Shown here: in pieces, positions 40,117 through 48,217 of the stretch | Position numbering within the stretch: the first letter of the stretch is position 1 | Layout of the letters: each line of letters begins with the position of its first letter | Assembly: GCF_016834655.1 (NCBI RefSeq) | Contig: NZ_JAENHP010000017.1 | Location: 166,213 to 230,212, forward strand | Reading direction: 5' to 3' | Origin: Paractinoplanes ovalisporus | GTDB lineage: Bacteria; Actinomycetota; Actinomycetes; Mycobacteriales; Micromonosporaceae | DNA: 64,000 bases | Made by a program: the position numbers and the translations under genes | The notes under the pieces: generated by a model | The model's database searches: none | Seen by the model: only the letters and a program-made list of their open reading frames with translations | What the model was told of the DNA's origin: nothing

Positions 40117-40226
40117 GACGCGGAGTTACCCTCGGCGCCCGCCGGAAAACGTAATGGTCTGAGAACTAGCTGATCAACGCTGGGAACCGGCACGAAGGCC
40201 CGCGCAACGGGCGTATTTTCGCAAAT

Positions 40227-42047
40227 GTGACCCCCAGCGCCGACCCGTCCGCCCGGCCCGCCGGGCTACGCCGGTCGGTGGTGGTGCTCGTGCTGGTCGC
40301 CGTAGTGGGGCTGGCCGGCACCGGCATGGCGGCCCTGGCCCTGCACAACGCCGAACGGGACCGGCTGGCCCGATCCCTCGGCCAGCGCAGCACGATCATC
40401 TCGCAGGCGATCTCGGCCGAGGTCAGCCGCTACTCGGCCTCGCTGCTCGACCTGGCCGCGGCCGTCGGGGCGCAGTCGGAGCTGGAGGCGGCCGAGTTCA
40501 CCGCGATCACGGCGGCGGTCGACCGGCGGCGGTTCCCGGGCGGCACCGGCCTCTCGTTCGTCGTCCCCGCCGCCGACGGCGACGTGGCCACCCTGCAGGA
40601 ACGCTGGCGCAAACTCGGGGCCACCGGCCTGACGCTGCGCCCGAACGGCGCCTCGGCCCATCGTTTCGCCGTGCTCAGCAAGTCGATGGACGACATGGGC
40701 TCGTCCATCGGGACCGACATGTCGACCTCGGCCCAGGCGGTCGAGGCCATGGACATCGCCGAGCAGGGGCACCGGGTCGCCGTCAGCCGCACGTACCGGC
40801 TGCTCAAAGACTCCGACCTGCCGCTCGAACGCCGCCAGCTGTCGTTCGTCTTCGTCGCCCCGGTCTATGCGACCTCGCCCGGCGCCGCCGACAACGGGCG
40901 GTTCCGGGGCTGGCTGATGCTCGGCGTGCGGGGCGGCGACTTCCTGAGCGAGGTGGTGGCCGGTTCGGCCGGCGACCGGGTGGCGGTCACGCTGCTCGAC
41001 GACGCGTCCGGCGACCCGCTGCCGATGGCCACCTGGGCGCCCGGCGTGCCGCTGGACACCAGCATCGGCGCCCGCGACGAGCCGCTCCCCGTCGCCCAGC
41101 GCTCCTGGACCCTGCGCGTCGAAGCCACCAAGCGGCTGCTCACCGGCACCGACCAGGGCCTCGACAAGGTGGCCGGGGCGGTCGGACTCGTGCTCACGGC
41201 CCTGCTGGTCGCGCTCACCGGCACCATCGTGACGTCGCGCAACCGGGCCCTGCGCCGGGTCGACGAGGCCACGGCCGCCCTGCGCACCGACATCGCCCGC
41301 CGCGAGGAGGTCGAACACCGGCTGCGGCAGCGGGAGACCGAACTGGTCGGGTTCGCCGGTGTTGTCGCGCACGACCTGCGCAGCCCGCTCGCCCGGATCA
41401 TGGGCTACGCCGACTTCCTGCAGGAGGAGGCGTTCGACCGGCTCGACCCCATGCAACGCGACTTCCTGGCCCGGCTGCGCAAGGGCGCCGACCACATGCG
41501 GGTGCTCATCGACGACCTGCTCGACTACGCCACCGCCGAGAACCGGCCCATGGCCAACGTGCCGGTCGACCTGCACCGCCTGGCCGAGGAGATCGCCCGC
41601 GAACGCGCCGCCGACCGCCCGGCCGAGGTGGTGGTGGGCGACCTGCCCACGGTCTACGGCGACCCGACCCTGCTGCGGCAGGTGCTCGACAACCTGATCG
41701 GCAACGCGATCAAATACACGCCCGCCGAACGCGAACCCCACGTCCGGATCGGTTGCCACCCGATAGCCGAGGGCCGCTGGCGCTGCGAGGTGAGCGACAA
41801 CGGCATCGGCATCCCCGAGAACGACCGGTCCGCGGTGTTCGACGCTTTCCGTCGCGTCGGCGGCAGCGAGAACTTCCCCGGAACCGGCCTCGGGCTCGCC
41901 ATCGTGCACCGCATCGTCGAGCGTCACCACGGCCGGGTCGGCGTCGACTCCAACCCCGAGGGGGGAAGCGTCTTCTGGTTCACCGTGCCCGAGGATTCGC
42001 GCATCCCGGTGTCCCACGCCCCGCCCGCCCAGAAGCAGATGTCATAG
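40227..42047 (+). CDS. Sensor histidine kinase with CHASE-like outer domain
   Basis: This 606-residue protein has a membrane segment at about 17-37, an extracellular domain of about 270 residues with the CHASE-like FPGGTGLSFVVPA and FVAPVY features, a second membrane segment near 312-335 and a HAMP-like/coiled linker. The kinase core has HisKA VVAHDLRSPLARI, N box DNLIGNAIKYTP, G1 DNGIGIP and G2 GTGLGLAI. The GTG start has no ribosome site and lies 8 nt after TATTTT (40214), suggesting a leaderless message. No response regulator is adjacent, so it is an orphan kinase. The signal is unknown. Confidence 0.92.
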   Translation: MTPSADPSARPAGLRRSVVVLVLVAVVGLAGTGMAALALHNAERDRLARSLGQRSTIISQAISAEVSRYSASLLDLAAAVGAQSELEAAEFTAITAAVDRRRFPGGTGLSFVVPAADGDVATLQERWRKLGATGLTLRPNGASAHRFAVLSKSMDDMGSSIGTDMSTSAQAVEAMDIAEQGHRVAVSRTYRLLKDSDLPLERRQLSFVFVAPVYATSPGAADNGRFRGWLMLGVRGGDFLSEVVAGSAGDRVAVTLLDDASGDPLPMATWAPGVPLDTSIGARDEPLPVAQRSWTLRVEATKRLLTGTDQGLDKVAGAVGLVLTALLVALTGTIVTSRNRALRRVDEATAALRTDIARREEVEHRLRQRETELVGFAGVVAHDLRSPLARIMGYADFLQEEAFDRLDPMQRDFLARLRKGADHMRVLIDDLLDYATAENRPMANVPVDLHRLAEEIARERAADRPAEVVVGDLPTVYGDPTLLRQVLDNLIGNAIKYTPAEREPHVRIGCHPIAEGRWRCEVSDNGIGIPENDRSAVFDAFRRVGGSENFPGTGLGLAIVHRIVERHHGRVGVDSNPEGGSVFWFTVPEDSRIPVSHAPPAQKQMS

Positions 42048-42059
42048 CCGGGCCAGGTT

Positions 42060-42275
42060 CAAGGATCAGATCAAGAGCTGGCGTTCGTTGCGGATTCCTG
42101 GATATCCCGCGCCCGTTCGAGATTCCAGAGCCGCATTCGTAGCGGGTTGATGGACAGCCGCCGGCCACGCTCGAAATCCCGGAAACCCAAGGTCAAGAGC
42201 CGGCGTTCGCTGCGGGTTCGTGAATAGCCGCCGGCCACGCTCGAATCCCAGAACCCAAGGTCAAGAGCCGGATGT
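42060..42275. repeat. 68/69-bp imperfect tandem repeat after the histidine kinase
   Basis: Copies begin at 42078, 42131, 42200 and 42268 (start words CTGGCGTTCG, CCGCATTCG, CCGGCGTTCG, CCGGATG). The two best copies are 69 and 68 bp and share GCCGCCGGCCACGCTCGAA; the first is shortened to 53 bp. The array begins about 13 bp after the histidine-kinase stop. The rest of the gap, to about 42538, holds nothing recognisable. Confidence 0.8.
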
Positions 42276-42538
42276 CCCAGCCGGGCGGTGGGTGACGGAC
42301 CGTCGCTCCCGCGGGGACCGCGGCGGGCTTCGCTGGCCGCTGCGCGTCCAGAACGCGAACCCCACCACGGCGACGTGAGTAAGTGGTGGCGCCCAACCCC
42401 AGGACCGTCATGGCCGTGATCAGGCATGGTGAGTCCGCCGTGATGGCACCGGCGTGCGCCGCGGCCGCGTGGTTCAGGCACGCGTCCGTGCACGTACCAG
42501 CCCGACGATCCTGGACCGTGATCGAACGGCTCCCCGGG

Positions 42539-42853
42539 CTAGGCTGCCGAGAGTTCGTGGCTGCCGCCGCCCCGCCGGCCGTCGTCGTGATCGCGACCGT
42601 GGCCGTGGCCGTGGCTGTGGCTGTGGCCGTGGCTGTCGTCGTGATCGCGGCCGGGGCTGTGGCCGTCGTCGTGATCGCGGTCGGGGCTGTGGCCGTCGTC
42701 GTGATCGCGGTCGGGGCCATTGTCGTGATCGCGGTCGTCGTCGAAGCCGTCGTCCGGGTCGTGGTCATGGCCGTCGTCGTGGCCGTGGCCCTGGTTGCCG
42801 TGGCCCTCGTGGCCGTGGCACACGTGATCGCGGTCGTCGTGGCCGTGGCACAC
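42539..42853 (-). CDS. His/Asp-rich repeat protein, doubtful gene
   Basis: A 104-codon frame starting with GTG encodes almost only His, Asp, Gly, Arg and Ser. It is built from 30-bp repeats: two copies of a decapeptide like DRDHDDGHSP, two of HGHDDRDHVC (the first only partly inside the frame) and a final HGHSHSHGHGHG run. The repeat length is a multiple of three, and third positions in this frame are almost all G or C, which favours this frame over the Val/Ala-rich frame on the other strand. No ribosome site or upstream methionine is clear, and a stop lies shortly before the repeats. It may encode a metal-binding peptide or be a minisatellite. Confidence 0.35.
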   Translation of the reverse strand: MCHGHDDRDHVCHGHEGHGNQGHGHDDGHDHDPDDGFDDDRDHDNGPDRDHDDGHSPDRDHDDGHSPGRDHDDSHGHSHSHGHGHGRDHDDGRRGGGSHELSAA

Positions 42854-43118
42854 GTGATCGCGGTCGTCGTGGCCGTGGTCATGATCGTGATCAAAACAGG
42901 GCCCGCCCTACCGGGGGACCCCCGCCCAGCCCCATTTTAGTGAGGTGGGCCGATCTTCGGGGTGGTGAGAGCGGGCTCCTGTGGACAAGTGCGCGGCTGT
43001 GGATAGCGCCCCGCGAGCGGTCGGATTGTGCTACGGCGAGCTGGACGGTCGGCACGAGGCTGCGGCCGATGAATCGGCTTGACGTGCAGGTCGTCGGCGT
43101 CGCAGTTAGTTGTGCTGA
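42854..43118. other. Intergenic stretch with two DnaA-box-like 9-mers
   Basis: No gene was found. The actinobacterial DnaA-box sequence TGTGGACAA is at 42980-42988 and a near copy TGTGGATAG is at 42998-43006, in the same orientation, 18 bp apart. There are no replication genes nearby, so an origin is unlikely. The pair could titrate DnaA or be chance. Confidence 0.35.
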
Positions 43119-43157
43119 GGGAACCCGGTCAGCTCACGACGTAGCTGACCGGGTCCC
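43119..43157 (-). terminator. Strong hairpin terminator of the cellulase gene
   Basis: An inverted repeat with arms 43119-43134 and 43143-43157 (core ACCCGGTCAGCT / AGCTGACCGGGT) and an 8-base loop forms a stem of about 15 bp with one bulged A. It starts 5 bp after the cellulase stop. No clear T-run follows, as is common for actinobacterial terminators. Confidence 0.75.
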
Positions 43158-43161
43158 GTAG

Positions 43162-45129
43162 TCAGCTCAAGGTGCAGGTGATGGGGGCCGGCGTGGTGGC
43201 CGGGCCGCTGCCGATGAAGCCGAACGTGGTGCTTGCGCCGGCGGCCAGGGCGCCGTTGTGGTCGGCGTTGCGGACCGTTACGGCCGGGGTTGTGAGCACG
43301 CCGTTCCACAGCGACGCGACCGTGGTGCCGCTGGGGTACGTCCAGGAAACGGTCCAGCGCGTGCCGGCGGAGGTGCCGGTGTTGCGTACGGTGACCTCGC
43401 CCTGGAAACCGCCGGTCCATGAACTGGTCGTCTTGTAGACGGCCTCACAGCCCTGGCTGGTGCCGCCGCCTCCGCCCGCGGTCGTCGTCACCGAACGGGC
43501 GGCCGACGCGGCGGAGACGTTGCCGGCCGCATCACGGGCTCGGACAGTGAACGAGTAGGCCGTGGACGGGGTCAGGCCGGTCACCGCGTACGTCGTTCCG
43601 GACACGGTGGCGATGACTGCGCTTCCGCGGAGGACGTCGTACGAGGTCACGCCCACGTTGTCGGTCGAGGCGGCCCAGGTCAGGGTCACCCCCGTACCGG
43701 AAATGTCGCTCGCCGCGGGCTGGCCGGGCGTGGTCGGCGCGGTGGTGTCGCCCGTTCCCCCGCCGCTGCTGTAACGCTGGCCGAGGCTGATGCCGGTCGT
43801 GCTGCCGGTGCCACCCAGCGGCACCTGGTGGTCGAGGCTGACGAACTTGCCGCCGTACTGCCACAGGGCCGGCTTGAGCAGCGCGTACTTCTGCTCGTCC
43901 CACGTCTTCCAGTCGTCGAGCAGCAGGCCGCCGGTGTCGCCCGAGTTCGGGTTGAGCACCCAGAACGTCTGGTGCAGCTTGTGCTCGACGATGAGGTCAC
44001 GCAGCGCGGTCATCCACTTGTCCTGGCGCGCGTCCTGTCCGAGCCGGCCGCCCCACTCGCCGATCAGCAGCGGCGCGGTGCCGTTCTCGTGCAGGTAGAG
44101 CCAGTTCGGGCGCCACACGTCATTGGTCAGCGTGGTCTTGTCGAACGGCTTGTCGAACCACGGCTGGTTGTAGACCAGCGGCCCGTAGTCGTGCGGGGAG
44201 TAGACGAGCTGGTCCTGGTTCGTGCCCAGGTTGATCGGGTAGTCCTTGACGCCGCGCAGGTTGCCGCCCCACCAGTTGTAGTAGTAGTTCGGCGACAGGT
44301 CGGGGTTGGTGTTCGGGGAGCTCCAGGTCTTGCCCTCGCGCGGGTAGACCTCCTGACCCTCGACCAGGATCAGCACCTCGGGGTTGATCGCGAGGATGCG
44401 CTTGGCCGCGGTCTCGGCCGTGTACTTCCAGTTGTCGACGTCGGTCGAGTTGTCCCACTTGGCGCGGGTGGTGTCGTTGGGCGTGCCGTGGGGCTCGTTC
44501 TTGAGGTCGAACGCGACCACCGTGTCGTTGTTCTTCCAGCGCGTCGCCGCCCACTCCCAGGCCTGGTAGTACAGCTCCGGCGTGATCGAGCCCTTGTACC
44601 AGACCGGGTGGACGTGCCCCGAGTTGTCGGCCTCGGCCGAGTGCACGTCGAGAAGGACCTTGATTCCGTACGTCTCGCAGAGGCCCAGCCAAAACTCGAA
44701 GATCTGCAGACTGTTCTTACCCTCGAGTTCCGGGTTGGCGTAGGTGTTGACGTTGGGCGCGGTGGCCTGGCCGTTCTTCCACTCGAGCAGCAGCTGCGTC
44801 GAGATCGGCACCCGCACGATGTTGATGCCGCGGTCGGCCATCGACTTGGTGACCTGGGTGATGTTGGCCGACCAGAGCCCGTGGAAGACGCGTTCGGACG
44901 CGTTGAACCCGAACCAGTTGACGCCGGTGAGCCAGACCGGGTTGCCCGCGGCGTCAACGATCTGATTGCCCTGGACGTGCAGCCAGTCCGAGCCCGGGGC
45001 GGCTGCTGCCTGCTGCTGCACGATGGCGGCCTTCTCGGTGGTGCTCGCGGCCGACGCGGCTACGCCGGGCATGGCCAGCGTAAGGCCGATTGCGACGGCT
45101 ACGGCCTTGGTTGCTCTCTTCAGAAACAC
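43162..45129 (-). CDS. Secreted GH5 cellulase with Fn3 and CBM2 modules
   Basis: A 655-residue secreted endoglucanase. It begins with a signal peptide (FLKRATKAVAVAIGLTLAMP, cleavage likely near ASAAS). The GH5 catalytic domain (about 45-450) has acid/base Glu212 in FDLKNEPHG and nucleophile Glu358 in LIGEWGG. A fibronectin type III domain (about 480-565) and a Gly-rich linker lead to a C-terminal CBM2 (from about CEAVYKTTSSWTGGFQGEV), which binds cellulose. The GTG start has GGGAG 5 nt upstream; an upstream ATG at 45183 adds non-signal residues. A perfect CebR-type operator lies 40 bp upstream of the start. Expression is therefore probably induced by cello-oligosaccharides. Confidence 0.95.
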   Translation of the reverse strand: MFLKRATKAVAVAIGLTLAMPGVAASAASTTEKAAIVQQQAAAAPGSDWLHVQGNQIVDAAGNPVWLTGVNWFGFNASERVFHGLWSANITQVTKSMADRGINIVRVPISTQLLLEWKNGQATAPNVNTYANPELEGKNSLQIFEFWLGLCETYGIKVLLDVHSAEADNSGHVHPVWYKGSITPELYYQAWEWAATRWKNNDTVVAFDLKNEPHGTPNDTTRAKWDNSTDVDNWKYTAETAAKRILAINPEVLILVEGQEVYPREGKTWSSPNTNPDLSPNYYYNWWGGNLRGVKDYPINLGTNQDQLVYSPHDYGPLVYNQPWFDKPFDKTTLTNDVWRPNWLYLHENGTAPLLIGEWGGRLGQDARQDKWMTALRDLIVEHKLHQTFWVLNPNSGDTGGLLLDDWKTWDEQKYALLKPALWQYGGKFVSLDHQVPLGGTGSTTGISLGQRYSSGGGTGDTTAPTTPGQPAASDISGTGVTLTWAASTDNVGVTSYDVLRGSAVIATVSGTTYAVTGLTPSTAYSFTVRARDAAGNVSAASAARSVTTTAGGGGGTSQGCEAVYKTTSSWTGGFQGEVTVRNTGTSAGTRWTVSWTYPSGTTVASLWNGVLTTPAVTVRNADHNGALAAGASTTFGFIGSGPATTPAPITCTLS

Positions 45130-45168
45130 ATGTACTCCCGGATCGAGGACGGGGATCGGGGTGACGGG

Positions 45169-45182
45169 TGGGAGCGCTCCCA
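45169..45182. promoter_or_regulatory. CebR-type operator upstream of the cellulase
   Basis: The perfect 14-bp palindrome TGGGAGCGCTCCCA matches the known binding site of the actinobacterial cellulose-utilisation repressor CebR, which leaves DNA when cellobiose or related sugars bind. It is 40 bp upstream of the cellulase start. No cebR gene is in the window. Confidence 0.9.
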
Positions 45183-45267
45183 TCGACAGTATTTAATGTG
45201 TTCGACAAACGGAACAACCTTTTCGAAACTCCTTGCCCGACCACCCGACCACCCGACCGCCCCACCG

Positions 45268-45440
45268 CCCGACGCGCGACTGCCCGGCAGGGCCCGCCCG
45301 AGCACGCCCGACCGCCCGACAGCGCCCGCCCGAGCACGCCCGACCGCCCGACAGCGCTCGCCCGACCACGCCCGACCGCCCGACGGCGCCTGCACGACCG
45401 CGCCCGCCTGACCGCGCCCGACCGCCCGACAGCGCCCGCC
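45268..45440. repeat. 32-bp tandem repeat after the YhhN gene
   Basis: Units related to GAGCACGCCCGACCGCCCG recur with a 32-bp period (45300, 45332, 45364, then degenerate copies). The array fills the gap between the cellulase promoter region and the stop codon of the YhhN gene (45498). The top strand is very C-rich. No gene is supported in it. Confidence 0.8.
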
Positions 45441-45497
45441 CTGACTGTCAGCGCCCGTCTGACTGTCAGGGCACGTCACCGCCAACGGCTCATCGAC

Positions 45498-46124
45498 TCA
45501 CGGCCGGGCGGACAACACGCCCGTACGGGCTCGGAGGCGCGACCACCCCGTCGCGATCAGGGCCAGCGCCGCGCAGTAGGTGCTCATGACCAGGATGTCG
45601 TGAGCGGGCGCCCGCGTCCCGGCCGCGCCGACGCCGATCAGCAGGTCGGAGACGAGGAAGAACGCGCCCCCGACGGCCACCGTCCGGGAGACTCCGGCCG
45701 CGGTGGCCGCCATCACGGTCAGGGCGAGGCTGTAAAAAAGCACCGGGATACGCAGGGCACCCAACTGGCCCCAGAGCAGGGCGTTCACCCCCAGCCAGAG
45801 CAACCCGTAAACGGCGAACGCCGCCCCGGCCACCGGCCGCCGCGCGAAGGCGACGATCAGGCTGATCTGCGTACCCAGGAAGAAGACCATGCCGATCAGG
45901 AACGCGGGCCGGCCGGGGACCAGCAGCGCGATGTCGCCGGCCGTGGCGAAGACCAGCGCTACGACCACGGCCCGGGAAGCCGCGCCGCGCTGGACGAGAT
46001 ACGCGATCAGCAGCGGCGCCAGCAGGGGCTTGGCGATCCACTGGAGGGCCGCCCAGTCCGCCGCGACCGCGATCAGCTCCACGACGGCGACGACGCCGAA
46101 CCAGAGCAGGGGCGCCGGGGTCAT
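45498..46124 (-). CDS. YhhN/TMEM86-family membrane protein (lysoplasmalogenase-like)
   Basis: This 208-residue protein has about eight membrane helices and the YhhN family features AKPLLAPLLIAYLV, ALVFATAGDIALL and FFLVSDLLIGV, with conserved Lys, Asp and Asp in the membrane. Human TMEM86B of this family hydrolyses the vinyl-ether bond of lysoplasmalogens. The ATG overlaps the stop of the fatty-acid-hydroxylase gene (ATGA). The pairing suggests ether-lipid breakdown, but the bacterial activity is not proven by sequence. Confidence 0.85.
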   Translation of the reverse strand: MTPAPLLWFGVVAVVELIAVAADWAALQWIAKPLLAPLLIAYLVQRGAASRAVVVALVFATAGDIALLVPGRPAFLIGMVFFLGTQISLIVAFARRPVAGAAFAVYGLLWLGVNALLWGQLGALRIPVLFYSLALTVMAATAAGVSRTVAVGGAFFLVSDLLIGVGAAGTRAPAHDILVMSTYCAALALIATGWSRLRARTGVLSARP

Positions 46125-46948
46125 GCGGCGGGCCTCCAGCCGGGGCGGCCGAAGACGTAGCCGGCCCGGGCGCGCCACGTGGGGGCGGAGCGGAAGTCGG
46201 CCCAGATCGCCGCGTACTCGTGGGTGGCGACTTTCAGCGGGTTGAACGTGGTGATGTTGCTGGTCAGGCCATAGCGCACCTTTTCGCCCTCGGGCTCGAA
46301 GCTGCGGAACAGGCGGTCCCAGATGATCAGGATGCCGCCGTAGTTGCGATCGAGGTACGGATCGTTGGACCCGTGGTGCACGCGGTGGTGCGACGGCGTG
46401 TTGAAGAACCACTCCACCGGCCGCGGAAGCTTGTTGATGCGCTCGGTGTGCAGGAAGAACTGGTACGCCAGGCTGATCGACTGCTGCAGGAAGATCATCC
46501 ACGGCGGCATGCCGAGCAGCGCCAGGCCCAGCCAGAACGGCAGCGCGGTCATCGGGGTCCAGCTCTGCCGCAGCGCGGTCGACAAATTGAAGAACTGGCT
46601 CGAGTGGTGCACGACGTGCCCGGCCCAGAGCACGCGCACCTCGTGGTGGAGCCGGTGGAACCAGTAGTAGGCGAAGTCGTCGGCGAAGAACAGCAGCACC
46701 CACACCCACCAGTCGCCCGGGTCGAGCCGGAACGGGCTGATCACGTAGAGCCCGGCGAACGCGACGGCGGTGAACAGCTTCCACGGCACGCCGATGATCT
46801 GACTACCCAGGCCCATGGAGAGGCTGGTGGCGGTGTCGCGGGCCTCGTAGCCGCGCTCCTCGTCGTCCGGCAGGAACCGGAACGACAGCACCTCCATCAC
46901 GATGAGCAGCAGAAACGCGGGAACCGCATAGAGGACGGCGGGAATCAT
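46121..46948 (-). CDS. Fatty acid hydroxylase/sterol desaturase superfamily protein
   Basis: This 275-residue membrane protein carries the di-iron His clusters of the superfamily: HRLHHE, HVVHHSS and SHHRVHHG, in the usual order, among about four hydrophobic segments. Relatives hydroxylate fatty acids, desaturate sterols or, in alkylglycerol monooxygenase, open alkyl ether bonds. The end of the protein (YVFGRPGWRPA) matches the C-terminal part seen in bacterial members of the family. The true start is ATG 46948; a longer frame upstream only reads through the 24-bp repeat array. It is coupled to the YhhN gene. Confidence 0.88.
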   Translation of the reverse strand: MIPAVLYAVPAFLLLIVMEVLSFRFLPDDEERGYEARDTATSLSMGLGSQIIGVPWKLFTAVAFAGLYVISPFRLDPGDWWVWVLLFFADDFAYYWFHRLHHEVRVLWAGHVVHHSSQFFNLSTALRQSWTPMTALPFWLGLALLGMPPWMIFLQQSISLAYQFFLHTERINKLPRPVEWFFNTPSHHRVHHGSNDPYLDRNYGGILIIWDRLFRSFEPEGEKVRYGLTSNITTFNPLKVATHEYAAIWADFRSAPTWRARAGYVFGRPGWRPAA

Positions 46949-47074
46949 CGGCGGTGGACTCCGATCTTTCGGGTACGCCGGAAGCACCGGCACACAGCGG
47001 ATGCGGCAAGACCCGGCCGCGTCAGCCGGGCCCGGCAGCTCCAGCCCAAGCGGGTCAGAGCCGAGCCGCCAGTG

Positions 47075-47312
47075 GACGACGGGGCCGAAGCTGATGTCGG
47101 GGGCGGGCCGAAGGTGATGTCGGGGGCGAGCCGAACGAGCGTCGGGCGTCGTAACGAAAGCGGGGTCGAAGACGCGTCGAGGCCGCGCCGAAGGTGCGGT
47201 AGGGAGCCGGGCCGGAGGTGCGGTAGGGAGCCGGGCCGGAGGTGCGGTAGAGAGCCGGGCCGAAGGTGCGGTGGGAGGCGGGCCGAAGGTGGCGTGGGAG
47301 GCGCGCCGGAGG
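47075..47312. repeat. 24-bp tandem repeats after the GntR gene
   Basis: GGTGCGGTAGGGAGCCGGGC units recur with a 24-bp period from about 47187 to 47312 (five copies, increasingly degenerate). A related set with GGTGATGTCGGGGGCG lies at 47075-47150. Because 24 is a multiple of three, long open frames read through it, but no start or ribosome site supports a gene. The array abuts the GntR stop codon. Confidence 0.85.
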
Positions 47313-47327
47313 TGGATCGGCGGCGGG

Positions 47328-48041
47328 TCAGGAGTGCGTTGACTCGGATTCGCGACCGGCGGGGACGGCCAGCAGGGACCGGGCGGCGGACTCGGCGCCG
47401 GGAGCGTCGCCCGCGGTGATGAGCTCGGAGAGACGGCGGTGGGCGGTGACATCGAGCAGTTCGGCCGTGCGGCGGGGGGCCGGAACCGAGCCGATGGCGA
47501 GCGTCCCCGCGGTAAGGCTGTTGAAGGCCAGCAGATACGCGATGTTGCCGGACCCCTCGACGATGCGGCGCCACAGTGCACGGTCGGCCGCGCCCATCTG
47601 TTCCAGGTCGGGAACGGCTTGCGCGTACGCCTCGACGGCCGCGGCGATGGCGGCCCGCGCGGACGGATCGGACCGTTCCGCGCACAACCGTGCGGCGTCG
47701 GCACCGATGCACGCCCGCATCTCGAGCACGTCGCGTCCCAGGGTCGCGACCGGCAGCACGTCTTCGGCGCCGGCGAGCACCATCGCCAGGTCGAGCCCCG
47801 CGGTCGAGCGCCAGTCGAGCACCCGGGTCGCGCCACCCTGACTGACTTTGACCAGGCCGAGTTGCTGCAGGCGGCGCAGGGCCTCCCGTACGGCGTGACG
47901 GTTGACCCCGAACAGCGTGGCGAGCTCGCGTTCGCTCGGCAGTGGCTCGTCGGCCGCATACCGCCCGCTGACCACGGCGTCGCGCAGCCGGCCGAACACC
48001 TGGTCGGAGACGGAGTGCCGCGGGATCGGATCGAACGTCAT
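47328..48041 (-). CDS. FadR-subfamily GntR transcription regulator
   Basis: This 237-residue regulator has an N-terminal winged helix (DQVFGRLRDAVVSGRYAADE, LPSERELATLFGVNRHAVRE, RRLQQLGLVKVSQGG) and an all-helical FadR/FCD-type ligand domain. The ATG at 48041 is used; an upstream start at 48065 is less likely. A near-copy of the E. coli FadR operator lies 37 bp upstream, so it probably represses itself. It is on the same strand as the fatty-acid-hydroxylase/YhhN pair, after about 380 bp of repeats, and could control them in response to a lipid or acid. The ligand is unknown. Confidence 0.9.
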   Translation of the reverse strand: MTFDPIPRHSVSDQVFGRLRDAVVSGRYAADEPLPSERELATLFGVNRHAVREALRRLQQLGLVKVSQGGATRVLDWRSTAGLDLAMVLAGAEDVLPVATLGRDVLEMRACIGADAARLCAERSDPSARAAIAAAVEAYAQAVPDLEQMGAADRALWRRIVEGSGNIAYLLAFNSLTAGTLAIGSVPAPRRTAELLDVTAHRRLSELITAGDAPGAESAARSLLAVPAGRESESTHS

Positions 48042-48077
48042 GCCCCGCAGTGTGCCCGCCCTCACATCAACCCGTCA

Positions 48078-48092
48078 ACTGGTTGGACCAGT
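48078..48092. promoter_or_regulatory. FadR-like operator upstream of the GntR gene
   Basis: ACTGGTTGGACCAGT is a perfect inverted repeat (ACTGGT, 3 bp, ACCAGT). It matches the E. coli FadR consensus AACTGGTCnGACCAGTT except in the central part. The TGGT-n3-ACCA core is typical for FadR-subfamily GntR sites. It is probably the autoregulatory site of the gene at 47328-48041. Confidence 0.7.
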
Positions 48093-48172
48093 AGATGTTC
48101 GGCGGAGCGCGAGGGTGGAACGCGAACCAGCAATCGACAAGCTTCGTTTCGCGTCGTATCGTGCAGGACCAG

Positions 48173-48186
48173 TGGGAGCGCTCCCA
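48173..48186. promoter_or_regulatory. CebR-type operator upstream of the lipoprotein
   Basis: A second perfect copy of TGGGAGCGCTCCCA lies 31 bp before the lipoprotein start at 48218. It places that gene in the same predicted cellulose/cellobiose regulon as the GH5 cellulase about 3 kb away. Confidence 0.9.
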
Positions 48187-48217
48187 CCCACCCGACTCCC
48201 GAAACCTAGGGGTGCTC

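Noticed and set aside
42383..42940. A Val/Ala-rich plus-strand protein
   Set aside because: It is the antisense reading of the His/Asp 30-bp repeats and its composition (long Val/Ala runs) is not that of a natural membrane protein.
42980..43006. Replication origin suggested by two DnaA-box-like 9-mers
   Set aside because: Only two boxes, no AT-rich segment and no dnaA, dnaN, gyrase or parAB genes nearby.
46121..47959. A 612-codon gene fusing the fatty acid hydroxylase to an upstream Pro/Ala domain
   Set aside because: The extra part reads through the 24-bp repeats and the antisense frame of the GntR gene. The family start lies at 46948.
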